Shown one piece after another: positions 17,662 to 25,212 of a stretch of 64,000 nt of DNA. Source of the stretch: Collinsella aerofaciens (GTDB taxonomy: Bacteria > Actinomycetota > Coriobacteriia > Coriobacteriales > Coriobacteriaceae); the NCBI RefSeq assembly GCF_002736145.1, contig NZ_CP024160.1, positions 248,001 through 312,000 on the forward strand, in the 5' to 3' direction. Made by a program: the position numbers and the translations under genes. The notes beneath the pieces are model-generated. The model saw nothing but the letters and a program-made list of their open reading frames with translations, was not told where the DNA came from and did not search any database. How positions within the stretch are numbered: position 1 is the stretch's first letter; each line of letters opens with the position of its first letter.

Positions 17662-18444
17662 TCATTGGAAGTCAAATATGGAGCGCGAATTTGCCAAAAC
17701 GATCGATTCGACGCCCTCCGCGGCGCAGTTTTTAAGTTCGGCGATGTGCCGGGAGACGCTTTTTAGCGATGTGATGAGCTGCCGTGCGTTTATATCTGCT
17801 TGCGCTTCGGCTGGAGCGTCGGTTTCGAGTAGCAGGCGGTCGAGTGGGATCTGTCGGGCGTATTCGCGACCGCGTTTGGTAGCGAGCATCCGCTCGTTCA
17901 CGGAAAAATAGCAGCCTGCGTTTCGCGCGCGGACGAACTCGTTCGAGGTGCCGCTAAACCAGTGGAAGATGATGGCGGGGGAGTTGGGGCTTGGGGTGAG
18001 TAATCCATATGACTCAAGGGCGTCCAGTACGGTTCCTGCCGAACGAACAGCGTGAATTGATATCACGCGCCCGGCGAGAGGGTGCTGCACGAGTGCATCG
18101 CAGAGACGGTCAAGCGCCTGTATTTGAAGCGGTTCGCTTCCGGCAAAGCGCGCGGAAAAGTCGAGTCCTACCTCGCCAATTAAGCGCTCTTGCGCAGCGA
18201 CCTCGCAAAGCAGATTGATTTCGGCGGTTCCGCATCGCCCGTCGGCGAGCCACCAGGGGTGGAGGCCGATGCCGGCAAAGATATTTGAACGGTTGCAAGC
18301 GCGCTTCTTGGCGCGCGCAAAGTCGCGCGGATCGACGCCGCAGTCAAAGAGACCCATGCCCAGTGCCGTCGCCTCGTCGGCAACGGCGTCCGGGTGAGCC
18401 ATTAAATCAAGGTGACAGTGCGCGTCAAATAACTGCGGTGCCAT
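17662..18444 (-). CDS. TatD-family metal-dependent deoxyribonuclease/hydrolase
   Basis: The 260-residue protein has FDAHCHLD at the N-terminus (the HxH metal ligands), GIGLHPWW, the glutamate in IGEVGLDFS, SIHAVR and the aspartate in LLLETDAP. This is the TatD amidohydrolase-like barrel. The ATG at 18444 lies 14 bp after the tcdA stop, so the two form an operon. The region between HAVR and FHWFSG is somewhat divergent, so substrate is uncertain. Confidence 0.88.
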   Translation of the reverse strand: MAPQLFDAHCHLDLMAHPDAVADEATALGMGLFDCGVDPRDFARAKKRACNRSNIFAGIGLHPWWLADGRCGTAEINLLCEVAAQERLIGEVGLDFSARFAGSEPLQIQALDRLCDALVQHPLAGRVISIHAVRSAGTVLDALESYGLLTPSPNSPAIIFHWFSGTSNEFVRARNAGCYFSVNERMLATKRGREYARQIPLDRLLLETDAPAEAQADINARQLITSLKSVSRHIAELKNCAAEGVESIVLANSRSIFDFQ

Positions 18445-18458
18445 TGCTGCGCGTCTCG

Positions 18459-19253
18459 TTAATCTAGGCGCTGGCCGTCGGCGCGCACATGCTCGCACCC
18501 GCGCCCGCTGACCTGGCGGATAACCTCGCCGGCGATCATCTGTCCCATGATGGGCGGCATAAAACTGGCAGTTCCCAGCTCGGTGCGCTCGTGGATGTTG
18601 GAAGGGTCGCGGGGCTGTGTCTTAACCGATTCCTCGCAGCTAAACAGTACATGTAGGCTCTTGATTCCGCGCTTCTTACATTCTTTGCGCATAATGCGGC
18701 TCATGGGGTCACGTACCGTATCGAAAATATCGGCAAAGCGGAGACACTCGGGATGGAGCTTGTTGGCCCCGCCCATGGAGCTAACCAAACGAATGTCGTG
18801 GTCCTGAGCATATTTGGCAATGGTGAGCTTGGCCGAGATGGTGTCGATGGCGTCGACGACGTAGTCGAGCTTGCCGTCCGTCTGCTCCAAAACGCTCGAA
18901 AAGAACTCGTCGATGTTGTCGCTCAGCAGGTATTCAGTGCGCTTGATGACGGTGGCGGCAGGATTGATATCGTGGATCATGGCTTCCATCACGTCAACCT
19001 TGCGCTTGCCGACGGTGCTGTGAAAGGCGATGGCTTGGCGATTGATATTGCTGGGCGCGATGATGTCCTTGTCCAGAATGACGAAATGACCGATGCCGCC
19101 GCGGGCGAGTGCCTCGCAGCAGTTGGAGCCCACGCCTCCGCAGCCGAGCACCAGCACCGTAGCATCGGCGAGCTTATCGAGTGCCTCGCGGCCCATGATG
19201 ATCTCGAGCTTGGTGTCGCGTGTCTCGACGAGAGCGGCAGCGGTTTCGGTCAT
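18459..19253 (-). CDS. tcdA: tRNA threonylcarbamoyladenosine dehydratase (ThiF/E1-like)
   Basis: The 264-residue protein cyclises t6A37 of tRNA in an ATP-dependent step. It has the E1-like nucleotide loop LVLGCGGVGSNCCEALARGG, the ATP-contact segment SNINRQ, YVVDAIDTISAKL, and the TcdA-type SSMGGANKLHPE and SCEESVKTQP. I use the ATG at 19253 because CGGAGG is six bases away; an ATG two codons earlier abuts the site. It is cotranscribed with the TatD-like gene. Confidence 0.92.
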   Translation of the reverse strand: MTETAAALVETRDTKLEIIMGREALDKLADATVLVLGCGGVGSNCCEALARGGIGHFVILDKDIIAPSNINRQAIAFHSTVGKRKVDVMEAMIHDINPAATVIKRTEYLLSDNIDEFFSSVLEQTDGKLDYVVDAIDTISAKLTIAKYAQDHDIRLVSSMGGANKLHPECLRFADIFDTVRDPMSRIMRKECKKRGIKSLHVLFSCEESVKTQPRDPSNIHERTELGTASFMPPIMGQMIAGEVIRQVSGRGCEHVRADGQRLD

Positions 19254-19339
19254 AGACATCCTCCGATGGGGAAGCGAATCGTGTTTTAGCTATTGCCATT
19301 ATAGGTGTTATCGCGATTCCATTTGAGCCCTTGGGCTTG

Positions 19340-19368
19340 TTGAAATGGGGTCGGGGTTCGCATAAGAT
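19340..19368 (+). promoter_or_regulatory. Promoter of the possible small structured RNA
   Basis: TTGAAA (19340-19345) and TAAGAT (19363-19368) have 17-bp spacing. Transcription would start near 19375. Confidence 0.7.
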
Positions 19369-19374
19369 TGAAGC

Positions 19375-19471
19375 AGATGGCACCCGTTGCAGCGGGTTGG
19401 CCAACTCCAAAACACGTTTGTAGCGTGAGAAGTGGCCGTCTTCGCATTACGCGGGGGCGGCTATTTTTTTT
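19375..19471 (+). ncRNA. Putative ~97-nt structured RNA (sRNA or leader) ending in a terminator
   Basis: Between a good promoter and a run of eight T (19464-19471) lie three hairpins. H1 is 19382-19386 with 19393-19397. H2 pairs GGCCA (19399-19403) with TGGCC (19433-19437) and encloses a CACG/CGTG stem. The terminator stem is 19435-19445 with 19451-19461. H2 and the terminator share bases 19435-19437, so they exclude each other, as in riboswitches. No open frame is convincing. I cannot match it to a known family by eye. Confidence 0.5.
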
Positions 19472-19481
19472 GAGTGTAAGA

Positions 19482-19505
19482 TTAGATAGTTAGACAAACA
19501 TCTAA
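19482..19505. promoter_or_regulatory. Inverted repeat in front of the ArsR gene, probable autorepressor operator
   Basis: TTAGAT and ATCTAA are arranged symmetrically over 24 bp and lie just before a TATAGT box (19514-19519). ArsR/SdpR repressors usually bind AT-rich palindromes at their own promoter. Confidence 0.5.
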
Positions 19506-19553
19506 ATATTGAGTATAGTGTGCGCGTCATGAGAGATGATGAGAGGGGGTCTT

Positions 19554-19832
19554 ATGCCGGGAGAGGGTTTTAAGGCGCTTGCCGATCCAACGCGACGGCG
19601 CATTTTGGAGTTGCTGCGCGAGGGCAATTGCACGGCGGGGGAGCTTGCCGAGCATTTCGATATCAGTAAGCCGTCGCTGAGTCATCACTTGGCGACGCTC
19701 AAAAACGCCGGGTTGGTGACCGACGAGCGCCATGGCCAAAACATCGTATACAGCTTAAACACCACCGTCATGCAGGATTTGATTGGCTGGTTTATGGGCT
19801 TTACAAACACGGAAGGTGATAAGGATGAATAA
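19554..19832 (+). CDS. ArsR-family (SdpR-like) transcriptional repressor
   Basis: The 92-residue winged-helix protein has FKALADPTRRRILELL and the recognition helix DISKPSLSHHLATLK, typical of the SdpR branch, with no metal-binding CxC motif. The ATG at 19554 has a GAGAGGGGG site. It overlaps the SdpI-like gene by 8 bp, which matches the Bacillus sdpRI arrangement where SdpR represses its own operon. Confidence 0.9.
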   Translation: MPGEGFKALADPTRRRILELLREGNCTAGELAEHFDISKPSLSHHLATLKNAGLVTDERHGQNIVYSLNTTVMQDLIGWFMGFTNTEGDKDE

Positions 19833-20529
19833 CGAAAACAAGGGCATTCACCCCACGGGGGTATCGTCGCGCGTGTGGATTGCGCTGGTCGCTCTGTGCG
19901 TCGCCAATGTCGTAGCGCACCTCATGGTGATGCCGAGCTTGCCTGCGCAGATTCCCACGCACTGGGGCGCGAACGGCGCCGTCGACGGTTGGGGTCCTAG
20001 CTGGATGGCCTCCGCGCTCGGCGTGCTGCCTCTGGCGCTTCTCGCAATGTTCTGCGTGGTGCCGCGCATCGACCCCAAAGGTGAGGCATATCGAACCTCG
20101 GGCAAGTTCTACCAGGGCTTCGTAATCGCCTTCACCTTGTTCATGTGCGCCATAAGCTGGCTGGGAGAGCTTACGGTCTGGGGCGTGGTGCCGGCGGTCG
20201 GTTCGGTTAACGTGCTGATTTCCGGTGTTGTCGGTTTGCTGTTCATCGGCGTAGGCAACTACTTGCCGCGTGTGAAGCAGAACTATACGCTCGGTATCAA
20301 GACACCCTGGGCGCTTGCCGATCCCGAGAACTGGCGCCGTACGCAGCGTTTTGGCGGCTCCTGCTTTATGGTGCTGGGTATTGGCCTGATTGTGATGGGC
20401 GTGGCAGGCAGCGTGCTTTCGAGTGAAGTCGTCGCCGCGGTGATTGCGGTTCTGGCGTTTGGTTCGGTTGGAGCCGTCTACGTCTACTCGTATCTGTTGT
20501 GGCGCAAATCGCAGCGAGCCGCTCGTTAA
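19825..20529 (+). CDS. SdpI/DUF1648-family membrane protein
   Basis: The 234-residue protein has about six membrane segments. The DUF1648 segment IPTHWGANGAVDGWG lies in the first external loop, and the SdpI-type motif LPRVKQNYTLGIKTPWALADPENW follows later. In Bacillus, SdpI gives immunity to the SDP toxin and signals to SdpR. The ATG lies inside the end of the repressor gene. No toxin gene is near, so a toxin-immunity role here is open. Confidence 0.88.
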   Translation: MNNENKGIHPTGVSSRVWIALVALCVANVVAHLMVMPSLPAQIPTHWGANGAVDGWGPSWMASALGVLPLALLAMFCVVPRIDPKGEAYRTSGKFYQGFVIAFTLFMCAISWLGELTVWGVVPAVGSVNVLISGVVGLLFIGVGNYLPRVKQNYTLGIKTPWALADPENWRRTQRFGGSCFMVLGIGLIVMGVAGSVLSSEVVAAVIAVLAFGSVGAVYVYSYLLWRKSQRAAR

Positions 20530-20640
20530 GGTTGCGGAAAACTAGCGTACGCAGTTCATAGTATGTTCCGGGGGACTTTTCCCAGGTAGTATTAGGGGGT
20601 GTGGGCAACCATGCCCCTTTTTCGTTAAGTTTCAGAGCTG

Positions 20641-20686
20641 GTTTCCTCATTTCGTTTCTACTAAAGCGAAACAAGAATAGGGAAAC
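20641..20686 (+). promoter_or_regulatory. Nested inverted repeats in the ettA leader
   Basis: GTTTCC (20641-20646) pairs with GGAAAC (20681-20686), and inside it GTTTC (20654-20658) pairs with GAAAC (20668-20672). It ends 27 bp before the ettA start and may influence translation. Confidence 0.35.
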
Positions 20687-20713
20687 AGCAGGTAGAAAGG
20701 ATAAAACAGGCAA

Positions 20714-22393
20714 ATGGCGGAGTTTATCTACCAGATGTATCAGGCTCGCAAGGCTCATGGCGACAAGGTGATCCTTGACGATGTGACCTTGAGCTTCTAT
20801 CCCGGTGCGAAGATCGGCGTCGTGGGACCCAACGGTATGGGCAAGTCGACCCTGCTCAAGATCATGGCCGGTATCGAGGAGGTCTCCAACGGCGATGCCA
20901 GGCTCACTCCAGGCTACACCGTGGGCATCCTGCAGCAGGAGCCGCCGCTCGATGACGACAAGACCGTTATCGAGAACGTGCGCATGGCGTTTGGCGACAT
21001 GATCGCCAAGGTCGATCGCTTCAACAAGATCGGCGAGGAGATGTGCGACCCGGACTGCGACATGGACGCCCTCATGGCCGAGATGGGCAAGCTCCAGGAC
21101 GAGATCGATGCCGCCGACGGCTGGGATATCGATTCCAAGCTCGGCCAGGCCATGGACGCCCTGCAGCTGCCCGATTCCGACATGCCGGTTAACGTGCTCT
21201 CTGGCGGCGAGCGTCGCCGCGTGGCCCTGTGCAAGCTGCTGCTCGAGGCTCCCGATCTGCTGCTGCTCGACGAGCCCACGAACCACCTGGACGCCGAGTC
21301 GATCCTGTGGCTCGAGCACTTCCTGCACAACTACCAGGGCGCGGTGCTTGCCGTCACGCACGATCGCTACTTCCTGGATAACGTTGCCGAGTGGATCTGC
21401 GAGGTCGACCGCGGTCACCTTTATCCCTACAAGGGCAACTACTCCACGTATCTGGAGACCAAGGCCGCCCGTATCGAGGCGCAGGGCAACCGCGACGCCA
21501 AGCTCGCCAAGCGCATGGAGGCCGAGATCGAGTGGGTACGCAGCTCGCCCAAGGCTCGCCAGGCAAAGAACAAGGCCCGTCTGGCTCGCTACGAGGAGAT
21601 GGAGGCCGAGGCCCGCGCAAGCCAGAAGCTCGACTGGACCGACATCCGCATCCCCGTGGGCCCGCGTCTGGGCAACAAGGTGCTCGAGGCCCATCACCTG
21701 CACAAGGAATTCGACGGTCGCGTGCTCATCGACGACCTTTCTTTCACCCTGCCGCGCAACGGCATTGTGGGCGTCATCGGCCCCAACGGTGTGGGCAAGA
21801 CCACGCTGTTCAAGACCATCGTGGGCCTGGAGCCGCTGACTTCGGGCGAGCTCGAGGTGGGCGAGACCGTCAAGATCTCCTATGTCGATCAGAACCGTTC
21901 TGGCATCGATCCCGATAAGAACCTGTGGGAGGTCGTCTCGGACGGCCTGGACCACATGATGGTCGGCGAGACCGAGGTTCCGAGCCGTGCTTATGTGGCG
22001 AGCTTTGGCTTTAAGGGTCAGGACCAGCAGAAGCGCGCCGGCGTACTCTCCGGTGGCGAGCGCAACCGTCTGAACCTGGCGCTTACGCTCAAGCAGGGCG
22101 GCAACCTGCTGCTCCTCGACGAGCCCACGAACGACCTCGACGTCGAGACGCTGTCCTCGCTCGAAGCGGCGCTGCTCGAGTTCCCGGGCTGCTCGGTGGT
22201 CATTAGCCACGACCGTATGTTCCTGGACCGTGTCGCCACGCACATTCTGGCGTGGGAGGGCACCGACGAGAACCCGGGCAACTGGTATTGGTTCGAGGGC
22301 AACTTCGAGGCCTATCAGGCCAACCGCATCGAGCGCCTAGGCGAGGACGCAGCCCAGCCGCATCGTATCCACCGTAAGCTGACGCGCGACTAG
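20714..22393 (+). CDS. ettA: Energy-dependent translational throttle protein (ABC-F ATPase)
   Basis: This 559-residue soluble protein gates ribosomes into elongation according to energy state. Two ABC domains are joined by the charged linker typical of ABC-F. Walker A motifs are GPNGMGKST (near residue 39) and GPNGVGKTT (near 357); signatures are LSGGERRRVALCK and LSGGERNRLNLAL; Walker B segments end in LLLDEPTNHLD and LLLDEPTNDLD. Length matches EttA (555). An AGAAAGGA site precedes the ATG. Confidence 0.95.
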   Translation: MAEFIYQMYQARKAHGDKVILDDVTLSFYPGAKIGVVGPNGMGKSTLLKIMAGIEEVSNGDARLTPGYTVGILQQEPPLDDDKTVIENVRMAFGDMIAKVDRFNKIGEEMCDPDCDMDALMAEMGKLQDEIDAADGWDIDSKLGQAMDALQLPDSDMPVNVLSGGERRRVALCKLLLEAPDLLLLDEPTNHLDAESILWLEHFLHNYQGAVLAVTHDRYFLDNVAEWICEVDRGHLYPYKGNYSTYLETKAARIEAQGNRDAKLAKRMEAEIEWVRSSPKARQAKNKARLARYEEMEAEARASQKLDWTDIRIPVGPRLGNKVLEAHHLHKEFDGRVLIDDLSFTLPRNGIVGVIGPNGVGKTTLFKTIVGLEPLTSGELEVGETVKISYVDQNRSGIDPDKNLWEVVSDGLDHMMVGETEVPSRAYVASFGFKGQDQQKRAGVLSGGERNRLNLALTLKQGGNLLLLDEPTNDLDVETLSSLEAALLEFPGCSVVISHDRMFLDRVATHILAWEGTDENPGNWYWFEGNFEAYQANRIERLGEDAAQPHRIHRKLTRD

Positions 22394-22396
22394 ATC

Positions 22397-22423
22397 GTTA
22401 CGCGGTTTTCCAAACCGCGTAAC
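22397..22423. terminator. Hairpin after ettA
   Basis: A perfect 12-bp stem (22397-22408 with 22412-22423) and TCC loop. Its core ACGCGGTTT/AAACCGCGT recurs at 32124-32145. Confidence 0.7.
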
Positions 22424-22436
22424 TGCTCGACGCTGC

Positions 22437-22536
22437 GCGGGTCGCAAGCACCCCATCTTGCCGTTCAAGCCGTCGCTCGCGTACCGAAGTACGCGTCGCT
22501 CCTCTTTCACGGCAACCTGGGGCACTTGCGGCCCGC
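22437..22536. repeat. Repeated ~100-bp palindromic element, copy A
   Basis: Arms 22437-22464 and 22509-22536 match at 23 of 28 positions as an inverted repeat. The roughly 70-bp core matches, in reverse orientation, the core of 48675-48775; both contain GTCGCTCGCG and CGCTCCTCTTTC. There is no open frame in it. Confidence 0.7.
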
Positions 22537-22567
22537 TCGCTGTTGGTTACGCAACATCAACAAATAA

Positions 22568-22603
22568 AAACGGCTCAAATCCTGAATTGGATTTGAGCCG
22601 TTT
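22568..22603. terminator. Bidirectional terminator between ettA and the following reverse gene
   Basis: A perfect 15-bp stem (22568-22582 with 22589-22603) with TGAATT loop, flanked by A and T tracts. Confidence 0.9.
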
Positions 22604-22607
22604 GTCG

Positions 22608-23915
22608 TTACTGCTCGGATTCTTCGACTTTATCGATGGTCCAGGCGGCTCCGAGACCGCCGGCGGTGTTGCGGCGGATGCGCACGGTAACCTCGCGGCG
22701 CTCGCCGGCCTGCGTGTAGCGCAGGGGGAAGCTTGCGCGGTTTCGCACGGCCTCGATGGTACCGCGCTCGCGGGCGATCCAGTAGTACTCGCCGACGATG
22801 CCGAGCGTGTCGGCGCCGTAGGGGAGATAGGTCGACAGCTGGTGTAGCAACGGGCCGGGGCAGAAGACCTCGGTTGCGAAATCGACGGGGAAGTCCTCGG
22901 GGATGGTCGGTGCTGTGGGTGCGGGGGCCGGTGCTGCTGCGGGTACCGAAGCCGGTGCCGGTGCGGGAATTTGGTCATAGACAGGTGCGGATGCGGACTC
23001 GATGACGGGTGCAGACTCGGGCGCCGGTTCCGGCTTAACTGCGGAATCTGTCGGTTCCACGGAGACGGATGTGTCTTCAGTCTCGGTTTTGGCATCGGCT
23101 TGCGGGGCGTCCTCCGCCTCGATAGACGGCTTTGCCTCGACCGGTGTGGAGGCCATGGTGGTGATGCCGGCATTGGCGTTCTCGGGGTCATAGACGACCG
23201 TGAGCGAGATGGCGGGCTGCGGTGCCTCGGGCTCCGATGCCGCCTCGGTAGCGTCCTGTTCTGCGAGTTCTTCGGGCCGATCGTCCTTGGCCTCGTTGCC
23301 AAAGACATCGCTGTTTTGGAACGCAGGCGTCTCGGGTTGGTCAGCGGCTTCTTCGGTTGTCGACTTGGGCGCTTCGTTGAGCTCCACAGTTGCTTCCTGC
23401 TCGGATATGACTTCGGGATCGGTCGTGGCGGCGATTTCGGTTTCGGCTTCTGCTGTTACCTCAATAGCGACTTCGATCTCTGTCTCGGGCTCGGGTTCCG
23501 GAGCGACTTCGGCCACGGGCTCGGGCTCGGGACGCTTAACGTGCTTGGGGCGCACGGCCTTGAGGTCCTTCTCACCGCGTTTCTTCTTTTTGTAGGACTG
23601 CTTGGCGCCCTTGGCAGCCTTGGGCTTGTCCTCGCCCTTGGCAAGGGCGGTATCCCAGGCCTCGTTGGCGATGACCGTGGCATACAGACGACCGCCCTTA
23701 AAGACAGTCAGCTTAATGCAGTCGTCGAGTTCCTCGAGCAACTCGCGCGTGGACTCGAAGCCCAGGTCATAAGCAGTCATGTCGCCAGCGGCGAGAGCCT
23801 CTTCGACCTGCGTCATAAACGTTTGCTTGCCGCATCCAATCGCATCGCGCAGCAGGCGATACAGATAGATGTGGTTGCCCAGCGAAAGCGTGGGCCTAAC
23901 TATTGTCTTGCTCAT
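22608..23915 (-). CDS. Hypothetical protein with long Glu/Pro/Ala-rich linker
   Basis: The 435-residue protein starts at ATG 23915 with a GAGGAG site. Residues 1-100 form a compact domain (LGNHIYLYRLLRDAIGCGKQ near the start). A Lys-rich patch (SYKKKKRGEK) follows. Residues about 130-345 are low-complexity and acidic, with many Glu-Pro and Ala-Pro steps. Residues about 345-435 form a second domain (LPYGADTLGIVGEYYWIARE). No signal peptide or membrane segment is seen. I recognise neither domain. The layout suggests two binding domains on a flexible tether. Confidence 0.75.
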   Translation of the reverse strand: MSKTIVRPTLSLGNHIYLYRLLRDAIGCGKQTFMTQVEEALAAGDMTAYDLGFESTRELLEELDDCIKLTVFKGGRLYATVIANEAWDTALAKGEDKPKAAKGAKQSYKKKKRGEKDLKAVRPKHVKRPEPEPVAEVAPEPEPETEIEVAIEVTAEAETEIAATTDPEVISEQEATVELNEAPKSTTEEAADQPETPAFQNSDVFGNEAKDDRPEELAEQDATEAASEPEAPQPAISLTVVYDPENANAGITTMASTPVEAKPSIEAEDAPQADAKTETEDTSVSVEPTDSAVKPEPAPESAPVIESASAPVYDQIPAPAPASVPAAAPAPAPTAPTIPEDFPVDFATEVFCPGPLLHQLSTYLPYGADTLGIVGEYYWIARERGTIEAVRNRASFPLRYTQAGERREVTVRIRRNTAGGLGAAWTIDKVEESEQ

Positions 23916-23988
23916 GGCAAATCTCCTCTTTACACATGTAAAGCATCTTACCATCGCATGGCGTTCGCCATGGCGGCGCCCAAGGCAA

Positions 23989-24020
23989 ACGGGCGCGAAC
24001 CGCTTTCGATTCGCGCCCGT
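23989..24020 (-). terminator. Terminator of the Ser/Thr-rich membrane protein gene
   Basis: A perfect 11-bp GC-rich stem (23989-23999 with 24010-24020) beyond the stop of the reverse gene ending at 24056, followed in its direction by TTTG. Confidence 0.7.
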
Positions 24021-24055
24021 TGTACAGGTCGGTTATCTATGAGAGGCAAATGTGC

Positions 24056-25009
24056 TTAGTTGCCCGATGCCGTGCCTTGGCTCGAGCTGTCAGATGCCGT
24101 GCCGGACGCGGTTCCGCTCGAGCTGTTGGTGTTGCTACTGTCTGCTGCACCCGTTCCCGAAGTGGTGTCGCTCGTCTGGCCTCCCGTGTTCGGCTGTGAA
24201 CCGTCAGTTGTTTGGCTTGAGTCGGTCGTGTCGGACGGCGTGCCACTGTTGGCCGTAGAGGAATCTGTGCCCTGCGATTGGTTTTGGGTGTTCGAGGACG
24301 AATCGGCAGAGGTAGAACTGTCTTGCGTGCCGTCCGCCTGTGCCTGCTGATCCTGCGACTGGGTGTTGCCATTTGCATCGCTCTCGGTCGTGCGCGACGA
24401 AAGGATTGGCTCGGGGCGCTCGCCCAGACCCTCACCGGCGGTGGTTATAAGGATGGCGCCGGCGCAGGCGATGACCGCGACGATGGCGATGGCGATCGAG
24501 AAGATGATGACCTTCTTTTGCGTCTGGCTGCGCTCTGCCGCCGCCTTGGCACGCAAGCTGTTGGGGGCAACGCGCGCCGTGGTCGCGCGCCCAGCAACCT
24601 GGCGCATCTCCTGCGTAGTCGCGGCGCCGCCCAGGTGCTCCTCGGCATTAAGCTCAACGGGCTCATAGGCGCCGGCGGGGTAGTCGACGTCGGCGTGCGT
24701 ACCTTTGAGGGCTTTGGCGCTGGCAGAGATAAAGTGGCGGTAAACCTGTGAGGACACAACAGTGATGACCGAGCTCACGGCGGCACCAATCACCGAGCCG
24801 GCAATGCCGATCTTTGAAGCAAGCGCCACGCTTGTGGCCGCAGCTGCGGCGCCGGCGATGATCTGGGGAATGGAAATATCATCGAACAGACCTTTTTTAG
24901 GCGCGATGGCCATGGTCTGTCCGATGGAATGGTTTTCGTGAACGCCGTTGTTGAGCGCGGCCGGTGTCATGACGCGCGTGCGCGGCGCGTCGGTGTACTT
25001 GGTTGTCAT
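24056..25009 (-). CDS. Membrane protein with Ser/Thr-rich extracellular tail
   Basis: The 317-residue protein starts at ATG 25009 with a GGAGG site. A hydrophobic Gly/Ala segment at about residues 48-80 (SIPQIIAGAAAAATSVALAS) and a clear membrane helix at about 167-190 (KVIIFSIAIAIVAVIACAGA) are visible. The last 110 residues are almost only Ser, Thr, Gly, Asn, Gln and Asp, an extended and possibly glycosylated tail. No anchor motif follows. Function is unknown. Confidence 0.75.
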   Translation of the reverse strand: MTTKYTDAPRTRVMTPAALNNGVHENHSIGQTMAIAPKKGLFDDISIPQIIAGAAAAATSVALASKIGIAGSVIGAAVSSVITVVSSQVYRHFISASAKALKGTHADVDYPAGAYEPVELNAEEHLGGAATTQEMRQVAGRATTARVAPNSLRAKAAAERSQTQKKVIIFSIAIAIVAVIACAGAILITTAGEGLGERPEPILSSRTTESDANGNTQSQDQQAQADGTQDSSTSADSSSNTQNQSQGTDSSTANSGTPSDTTDSSQTTDGSQPNTGGQTSDTTSGTGAADSSNTNSSSGTASGTASDSSSQGTASGN

Positions 25010-25212
25010 ACGGGGTCCTCCCGGTGTAAATCTGCTTCGTTTCATGCAGCCATCAGGGTACCCACCAGATGTGAATCGTACGTGACATTTAACAGATACC
25101 ATCAACTCATCAATAGCTCACCGAGTTGGTGGGATGCGGTTGCACTCGGCGGTTGAACTACAATAGGGCTTGCTAATTGTTGTGAATGGCGTCTACGCAC
25201 GGGAGCATTCTT

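Noticed and set aside
20366-22243. A 625-codon open frame antisense to ettA
   Set aside because: Same reason: it is the complement of a conserved gene and its translation lacks recognisable motifs.
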